In this document: in pieces, positions 1-5,949 of the stretch
Layout of the letters: every line of letters begins with the position of its first letter
Position numbering within the stretch: the stretch's first letter is position 1
NCBI GenBank assembly: GCA_947455875.1
Contig: CANGSD010000093.1
Span: 1-5,949 of the forward strand
Source: Comamonadaceae bacterium
Lineage (GTDB): Bacteria > Pseudomonadota > Gammaproteobacteria > Burkholderiales > Burkholderiaceae
Direction of reading: 5' to 3'
Length of the DNA: 5,949 nucleotides
Notes under the pieces: generated by a model
Database searches by the model: none
What the model was told of the DNA's origin: nothing
What the model saw: only the letters and a program-made list of their open reading frames with translations
Translations under genes and position numbers: made by a program

Positions 1-791
1 CCTTCTACAGCCTGTGGCTGGACGGCACGATGAACTACTCCTCGGCCTGGTTCGAGGGCAACCTCGTGCAACCCATGCAAGACGCACAGCGCGCCAAGGT
101 GCGCCGCGCGCTGCGCATGGCCCAGGTCCAGCCGGGCGACCGCGTGCTGGAAATCGGTTGCGGCTGGGGCGCGCTGGCGGAATCGGCGGTACGCGACTTC
201 CAAGCGCACCTGACCGGGGTCACCCTGTCCACCGAACAACTGCAGCATGCGCGCGAGCGGATGGCGGTGTTCAACACGCCGCAGGCCAGCGCCGAGTTGC
301 GGCTTCAGGATTACCGCGACATCCAGGACGGCCCCTACGACGCGGTCTGCTCCATCGAGATGGTCGAGGCCGTGGGCCGCGAGTTCTGGCCCACCTACTT
401 CAGCACCATCGCGCGCCTGCTCAAACCGGGCGGCCGCGCCTGCATCCAGAGCATCGTGATCGACGACGCGCTCTGGGATCGCTACATCCGCTCCACCGAC
501 TTCATCCAGCAATACATCTTCCCAGGCGGCTGCCTGCCCTGTCCGCGCGAGTTTCGCCGCGAAGCGCAGGCCGCCGGTCTCACAGTGGTGGACGAACTCG
601 CGTTTGGGCCCGACTATGCCGAAACGCTGCGCCGCTGGCGCGACACCTTCCTGGCCGCCAAGGCGCAGGTCCTGCAACTGGGATTTGATGAGAGGTTCAT
701 CCGCACATGGGAGTTCTATCTCGCCTACTGCGAAGCCGCGTTCGACGAGGCCAATATCGACGTGGTGCAGTACACGCTGCAAAAAGCCTGA
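1..791 (+). CDS. Cyclopropane-fatty-acid-synthase-like SAM methyltransferase (5' partial)
   Basis: This is a class I SAM-dependent methyltransferase of the cyclopropane-fatty-acid synthase (CFA) family, which methylates unsaturated acyl chains of membrane phospholipids from the cytoplasmic side. The reading frame is open from base 3, and the residues before the first ATG (position 30) read FYSLWLDGT, matching the conserved CFA stretch ahead of TM-YS. The gene therefore starts upstream, and 262 residues are visible of an expected 380-410. Numbering from Met30 as 1, the SAM-binding motif I is VLEIGCGWG (39-47). It is followed by GVTLSTEQ (63-70), YRDIQ (95-99), the EMVEAVG block (110-116), LKPGG (131-135) and YIFPGGCLP (162-170). 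The acid E113 and Y196 (FGPDY) line up with E. coli Cfa E239 and Y317. However, YSSA replaces YSCA (S5 for C139), and Q140 stands where E. coli has H266. It is the first visible gene of the operon and ends in CTGA, where the next gene may begin. The family call is secure. Cyclopropanation as the actual reaction is doubtful; methylation without ring closure is the alternative. Confidence 0.93.
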   Translation, partial: FYSLWLDGTMNYSSAWFEGNLVQPMQDAQRAKVRRALRMAQVQPGDRVLEIGCGWGALAESAVRDFQAHLTGVTLSTEQLQHARERMAVFNTPQASAELRLQDYRDIQDGPYDAVCSIEMVEAVGREFWPTYFSTIARLLKPGGRACIQSIVIDDALWDRYIRSTDFIQQYIFPGGCLPCPREFRREAQAAGLTVVDELAFGPDYAETLRRWRDTFLAAKAQVLQLGFDERFIRTWEFYLAYCEAAFDEANIDVVQYTLQKA

Positions 792-1360
792 GGTTCGGTC
801 TGAACACCGGCCTGCTCGCCTGCGCGCTAGCCGCTTGCCTGGTCGCCTCACCGGCGCACGCCACCACGTCACCGAGCCCGCTGCCCCCCGCCGTCACGGC
901 GCAGGCGGCGACCGAGCTCGTGCCGCTCGGGCGCGGTCGCCTGACGTTCTGGGGCTTTGAGGTCTATGACGCCGCACTGTGGACAGCGCGGGGCTTTCGC
1001 GCGGCCCAGTTCGCGAGCCAGCCCTTGGTCCTGGAGCTGACCTACCAACGCAATTTCGTCGCCGACGAAATCAGCCGCGTCTCCTTGAAGGAAATGCGTC
1101 GCCACGGCGAGTTTGATGCGGCTCAAGGCGAGCGCTGGCAGGCCCAGCTGACGGCGGCCCTGCCCGACGTGCGGCGCGGCGACCGACTGGCCGGCGTGCA
1201 CCGTCCGGGCCAGGGCGTGAGCTTCTTTCACAACGGTCGTCTGACCGGCGAAGTGGCGGATGCCACCTTCGCCCGTCTGTTCTTCGCGATCTGGCTCGGC
1301 GAGGCCACCTCGGCGCCCGAGCTGCGCCAGGCCCTGATCGCGGGTGCGACGCGTCCATGA
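788..1360 (+). CDS. Exported chalcone-isomerase-like domain protein
   Basis: The product is 190 residues if translation begins at CTG 788, and resembles the bacterial chalcone-isomerase-like family (Chalcone_3). In plants this fold includes fatty-acid-binding proteins as well as true chalcone isomerases, and no enzymatic activity should be assumed here. Family hallmarks are VYDAALWT (59-66), the LTYQRNF segment (84-90) followed by a basic helix, HNGRLTG (148-154), and a C-terminal F-x-x-IWLGEATSAPELR block (165-180). The N-terminus looks like an export signal: a short basic start, a hydrophobic run GLLACALAACLVA, then SPAHA with likely cleavage after A25. LAAC (14-17) also fits a lipobox, so a lipoprotein is possible. 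The start is uncertain. The only in-frame ATG is at 707, which would overlap the methyltransferase by 85 bases and put an arginine-rich 27-residue extension ahead of the signal. CTG 788 overlaps the upstream stop as CTGA, gives a normal signal peptide and matches the ATGA overlaps later in the operon. Neither start has a convincing ribosome binding site. The stop overlaps the transporter start. Confidence 0.85.
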   Translation: MRFGLNTGLLACALAACLVASPAHATTSPSPLPPAVTAQAATELVPLGRGRLTFWGFEVYDAALWTARGFRAAQFASQPLVLELTYQRNFVADEISRVSLKEMRRHGEFDAAQGERWQAQLTAALPDVRRGDRLAGVHRPGQGVSFFHNGRLTGEVADATFARLFFAIWLGEATSAPELRQALIAGATRP

Positions 1361-2655
1361 ACACGGGCGCGCAGGCTCATCTCGTGGTCGGTGTCGCCGA
1401 CAGCCTGCGCTATGGCCTGCTGGGTCTGCCCCTGGCCTTCGTGGCCCTGCCCCTGTATGTGGTCGTGCCCCATCACTACGCCAGCGTGCTGGGCGTGCCG
1501 ATCGCGTTACTTGGCGCCGTCTTGCTCGCGGCGCGCTTGCTCGATGCCTTTGTCGATCCGCTCATTGGCCGCGGCATCGACCGCCTCTACGCGCGTTCGG
1601 TGCGTGCGGTCTTGACCGTGAGCGCTCTCGCCGCCGTCCTGCTGGTGCTGGGGTTCGGTCTGCTTTTCTTTCCGCCGGTGCGTGGTACGAACGCCCTGCT
1701 GGTCTGGGCAGCAGGTACGCTGGCCCTGACCTATCTGGCGTTCAGCACGCTCACCGTGGCCCACCAGTCCTGGGGCGCGATGCTCGGGGGCGACGAGGCG
1801 CAGCGCGCGCGCATCGTGGGCTGGCGCGAAGGCCTGGGCGTGGCCGGCGTGCTGGTGGCCTCGGTAGCCCCCTCGATGCTGGGCCTGCCCACCACCACCG
1901 CCTTGTTCGCTGCGCTGCTCGCTGTCGGCTGGCTGGCCTGGGCACGCAGCCCGATACCGACCCCCCCGTCACCCACCGAGCATGCCGCGACCGACCTGTG
2001 GCTGCCTCTGCGCCGCCCCGCCTTTCGTCGCCTGCTCGCGGTCTTCATGCTCAATGGCATCGCCAGCGCAGTGCCGGCCACACTGGTCTTGTTCTTCGTG
2101 CAAGACCGGCTGCAGGCCCCGCGCGCCTGGGAGCCCGCCTTCCTGGGCCTGTACTTCCTGTGCGCGGCGCTGTCGATCCCGCTGTGGCTGCGACTCGTGC
2201 GCACCTGGGGCCTGGCCCGCAGCTGGCTCGCCGGCATGGGCCTGGCCATCGCTGCGTTCATCTGGACGGCCGCATTGGGCGAGGGCGACGCACTGGCCTT
2301 TCTCGTGGTCTGCGCCGCCTCGGGCTTCGCATTGGGCGCCGACTTGGCGCTGCCCGGCGCCCTGCTCGCAGGGCAGATCCAAGACGCCGGCGATCGCGGG
2401 CGCCATGAAGGCAGCTACTTCGGCTGGTGGAACTTCGCGACCAAACTCAATCTCGCCCTGGCCGCCGGCCTGGCCCTGCCCCTGCTGGGGCTGGCCGGCT
2501 ACGCCCCCGGCACACGCGACGCGCAGGCGTTGTCGACCCTCTCGCTCGCCTACGGCGTACTGCCTTGCCTGCTCAAGTTGCTGGCAGCGGCAGGCCTGTA
2601 CCTTGCCCTGATCCGCTCGACCCCCCCTACTTCCCCCCGAGAGTCCACGCCATGA
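1357..2655 (+). CDS. MFS transporter, GPH/MFS_2 (sugar:cation symporter-like) type
   Basis: This 432-residue inner-membrane protein has about 12 hydrophobic segments (roughly 15-37, 43-62, 84-104, 112-135, 158-175, 178-196, 224-248, 260-282, 288-305, 312-338, 361-382, 395-419). A hydrophilic central loop with TPPSPTEH (202-209) separates the two six-helix halves. The loop after helix 2 carries R60, D63, D67-P68 and D75-R76 in the arrangement RLLDAFVDPLIGRGIDR. This is the signature of the glycoside-pentoside-hexuronide:cation symporter group (MFS_2). A second family-like element, RARIVGWREG, lies at 150-159. Length and topology are complete, with no frameshift. The substrate cannot be read from the sequence. 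Family membership suggests cation-coupled transport, but the lipid-modification neighbours make a lipid, fatty acid or related amphiphile a reasonable guess. The ATG at 1357 overlaps the previous stop (ATGA) and has no clear Shine-Dalgarno sequence, so translation is probably coupled to the upstream gene. Confidence 0.92.
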   Translation: MNTGAQAHLVVGVADSLRYGLLGLPLAFVALPLYVVVPHHYASVLGVPIALLGAVLLAARLLDAFVDPLIGRGIDRLYARSVRAVLTVSALAAVLLVLGFGLLFFPPVRGTNALLVWAAGTLALTYLAFSTLTVAHQSWGAMLGGDEAQRARIVGWREGLGVAGVLVASVAPSMLGLPTTTALFAALLAVGWLAWARSPIPTPPSPTEHAATDLWLPLRRPAFRRLLAVFMLNGIASAVPATLVLFFVQDRLQAPRAWEPAFLGLYFLCAALSIPLWLRLVRTWGLARSWLAGMGLAIAAFIWTAALGEGDALAFLVVCAASGFALGADLALPGALLAGQIQDAGDRGRHEGSYFGWWNFATKLNLALAAGLALPLLGLAGYAPGTRDAQALSTLSLAYGVLPCLLKLLAAAGLYLALIRSTPPTSPRESTP

Positions 2656-3185
2656 AAAGACGCCTGCTGCTTGCCGCTGCCCCCGCCACGCTGGCCCTGA
2701 TGGCGGGGTGCGCCAGCCCCGACATCGCTGACTACCAGGGCGAGAAACCCGCGCTGGACCTGCGAACCTACTTCGATGGCACGGTCGACGCCTGGGGCGT
2801 CTTCACCGACCGCTCGGGCAAGGTCGTCAAGCGCTTCACCGTCGTCATGCAATGCAGTTGGCAGGGCGATGATGGCGTGCTCGATGAAGCCTTCACCTAC
2901 TCCGACGGCACCACACAACGGCGCGTCTGGCGCGTGCGCAAACTGCCCGACGGTCGCTACACCGGCCAAGCCGACGATGTGGTGGGTCAGGCCGAGGGTC
3001 AGGCGCGTGGCAATGCGCTGCGTTGGCGCTACACGCTGGCCCTGCCCGTCGACGGACGGGTGTGGAACGTCGAGTTTGATGACTGGATGTACCTGATGTC
3101 CGACAAGGTGCTGCTCAATCGCGCCACCATGAGCAAGTTCGGCATCACCCTGGGTGAAGTGACGTTGTCCTTCACGAAACGATGA
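2652..3185 (+). CDS. DUF3833 family lipoprotein
   Basis: This is a 177-residue predicted lipoprotein of the DUF3833 family, whose molecular function is unknown. The start was set at ATG 2652, although the frame is open further upstream. From there the protein begins MKRR, runs through a hydrophobic stretch, and reaches a lipobox-like LMAGC with the acylated cysteine at position 20. The residue after it is alanine, not aspartate, so sorting to the outer membrane is expected. The -3 residue of the lipobox is Met, slightly off consensus. Conserved-looking blocks are FDGTVDAWGVFTDRSG (41-56), FTYSDGTTQRRVW (81-93), GQADDVVGQAEG (105-116), the DDWMYL segment (143-148) and a C-terminal KFGITLGEVTLSF (162-174). 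The sequence is rich in beta-type alternation and W/Y residues, as in a small beta-barrel or sandwich that might hold a lipid; that structural idea is inference. The start overlaps the transporter stop (ATGA), with a weak GAGAG about 8 bases upstream. Confidence 0.9.
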   Translation: MKRRLLLAAAPATLALMAGCASPDIADYQGEKPALDLRTYFDGTVDAWGVFTDRSGKVVKRFTVVMQCSWQGDDGVLDEAFTYSDGTTQRRVWRVRKLPDGRYTGQADDVVGQAEGQARGNALRWRYTLALPVDGRVWNVEFDDWMYLMSDKVLLNRATMSKFGITLGEVTLSFTKR

Positions 3186-4030
3186 ACGTGCTGCCGCTGC
3201 AAGCGCCCACACCTCCGCCCCCGCCGGCGGCGTCGACGCGCACGACGCGGCGCTGGTGGTCACCGCTGAATCCGCCCCAGATCGAATGGGCCGGTCGGCG
3301 GGTCTGGGTGCTGGGCGCCTCCACCGGCATCGGCCGTGCACTGGCACAGGCCCTGCATGTGCGCGGTGCGCAGGTGATCGTGTCCGCGCGCGGCCAAGCG
3401 GCCCTGCAGGCTTTCGTCGACGCCCACCCCGGCGCGCAGGCGCGGGCGCTGGATGCCACCGATGCAGAGGCCGTCGCCCGCGCAGCCACCGAGCTGGCCG
3501 CTGGCGGCGACATCGACTGCGCCGTCTACTGCGCTGGCCACTACCGCGCCCAACGCGCCACCGCCTTCGACCTGCAGGACATGCTGCAACACGAACGCGT
3601 GAACTACACCGGCGCGCTGCATATGCTGGCGGCGGTCTTGCCCGGCATGCTGGCCCGCGGCAGCGGCCACATCAGCCTTGTGAGCAGCGTTGCCGGCTTT
3701 CGCGGCCTGCCCAATGGCCTGGCCTACGGGCCCACCAAGGCGGCCCTGATCAACCTGGCCGAGACCCTGTACATCGACCTGAGCGACCAAGGCATCGGCG
3801 TGAGCCTGATCAACCCGGGCTTTGTGGAGACGCCGCTCACGGCGCAAAACGAATTCGAGATGCCCGCCTTGATCTCGCCGGAACAGGCGGCACAGGCCAT
3901 CCTGGAAGGATGGCGCAAGGGCCGCTTCGAGATCCACTTTCCGCTGCGCTTCACGCTCAGTGTGAAGCTGCTGGCAATGCTGCCGTTTCGCCTGTATCAG
4001 GCGGCCGTGCGGCGCATCACGGGGCTTTGA
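3182..4030 (+). CDS. Short-chain dehydrogenase/reductase (SDR family)
   Basis: This is a 282-residue classical-type SDR oxidoreductase using NAD(P)H. The cofactor motif is GASTGIG (45-51). R70, shortly after the second strand, favours NADP(H). The catalytic set is N141, S169 (LVSSVAG), Y182 and K186 (YGPTK), followed by NPGFVETPL (211-219), so it should be active. The usual NNAG motif reads VYCAG (115-119), with Cys in place of the structural Asn. The N-terminus carries an extra 35-40 residues with five consecutive prolines (11-15) and a WWSPLNPP element before the Rossmann fold. The C-terminal tail (about 253-282) alternates bulky hydrophobic and basic residues (e.g. LLAMLPFRLYQAAVRR), consistent with peripheral membrane contact. 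ATG 3182 overlaps the DUF3833 stop and lacks a good ribosome binding site. It is the last gene of the operon. The substrate is unknown; oxidation or reduction of a modified acyl chain is a context-based guess. Confidence 0.93.
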   Translation: MNVLPLQAPTPPPPPAASTRTTRRWWSPLNPPQIEWAGRRVWVLGASTGIGRALAQALHVRGAQVIVSARGQAALQAFVDAHPGAQARALDATDAEAVARAATELAAGGDIDCAVYCAGHYRAQRATAFDLQDMLQHERVNYTGALHMLAAVLPGMLARGSGHISLVSSVAGFRGLPNGLAYGPTKAALINLAETLYIDLSDQGIGVSLINPGFVETPLTAQNEFEMPALISPEQAAQAILEGWRKGRFEIHFPLRFTLSVKLLAMLPFRLYQAAVRRITGL

Positions 4031-4035
4031 TCGAG

Positions 4036-4056
4036 GCCGGCGCCTTGCGCGCCGGC
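4036..4056. terminator. GC-rich hairpin between convergent genes
   Basis: A perfect 8-bp inverted repeat, GCCGGCGC (4036-4043) and GCGCCGGC (4049-4056), is separated by a 5-base loop, CTTGC. It sits in the 33-base gap between the SDR stop and the stop of the opposite-strand glutathione transferase, so it could end or protect both transcripts. Neither side is followed by a run of T in its direction of transcription, so it does not meet the standard intrinsic terminator pattern. The location and stem strength support a 3'-end role; strong termination is unproven. Confidence 0.5.
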
Positions 4057-4063
4057 ACCACGC

Positions 4064-5949
<1,886 letters not shown>

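Noticed and set aside
30..32. ATG 30 as the start of the methyltransferase.
   Set aside because: The in-frame codons before it encode FYSLWLDGT, which matches conserved CFA sequence, and the protein would lack its N-terminal domain.
14..688. 224-codon + strand frame overlapping the methyltransferase.
   Set aside because: It is a low-complexity Arg/Gly/Pro product in the +1 shadow of a frame with a clear SAM-binding motif.
1344..2408. 354-codon + strand frame overlapping the MFS gene.
   Set aside because: Its product is arginine/alanine-rich with no domain, while the alternative frame gives a clear 12-helix transporter with GPH motifs.
1438..2490. Repeated TGGCCCTGCCCCTG-like words in the transporter gene.
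   Set aside because: They encode Leu-Ala-Leu-Pro-Leu in separate membrane helices, as expected from biased codons in a GC-rich genome, and are not a real repeat family.
2427..2651. Upstream in-frame extension of the DUF3833 gene.
   Set aside because: It would bury the lipoprotein signal behind 75 unrelated residues inside the transporter gene; the ATG at 2652 gives a normal signal and an ATGA overlap.
2550..3347. 265-codon - strand frame opposite the DUF3833 gene.
   Set aside because: It is antisense to two conserved coding regions and has no family resemblance or plausible start signal.

Overview
The window is dense, GC-rich chromosomal DNA with short intergenic gaps. Third codon positions are dominated by G and C. 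The adenylosuccinate lyase and the YibF-like glutathione S-transferase look like those of beta-proteobacteria, so a Burkholderiales organism, perhaps in or near the Comamonadaceae, is the best guess. That assignment rests on remembered protein similarity, not on a search.

Positions 1-4030 hold five co-directional genes on the + strand that read as one operon whose start lies upstream of the window. They are: the 3' part of a cyclopropane-fatty-acid-synthase-like SAM methyltransferase; an exported protein with a chalcone-isomerase-like fold; a 12-helix MFS transporter of the GPH/MFS_2 type; a DUF3833 lipoprotein; and a short-chain dehydrogenase. Three junctions are ATGA stop/start overlaps, at 1357-1360, 2652-2655 and 3182-3185. 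The first junction has CTGA at 788-791, which may be an equivalent overlap with a CTG start. The set resembles a conserved proteobacterial cluster, often accompanied by a flavin amine oxidase, DUF1365 and photolyase genes, that is linked to membrane-lipid modification and photo-oxidative stress. The methyltransferase lacks two residues of the classical cyclopropane synthase bicarbonate site, so a different methylation product is plausible. A working model is that the methyltransferase and SDR act on phospholipid acyl chains at the inner membrane, while the CHI-fold protein, transporter and lipoprotein handle a product in the membrane or periplasm. This model is inference.

Positions 4031-4063 separate the operon from a convergent gene and contain a perfect 8-bp GC-rich hairpin without a U tract. 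Positions 4064-4678 on the - strand encode a YibF-like glutathione S-transferase. A 100-bp divergent region (4679-4778) then leads to purB, which starts at 4779 and runs off the right edge with about 85% of the gene present. A TACAAT box sits so close to the purB ATG that the mRNA may be leaderless. No RNA genes, mobile elements, CRISPR arrays or long repeats were seen, and no stretch over 300 bases lacks a gene.
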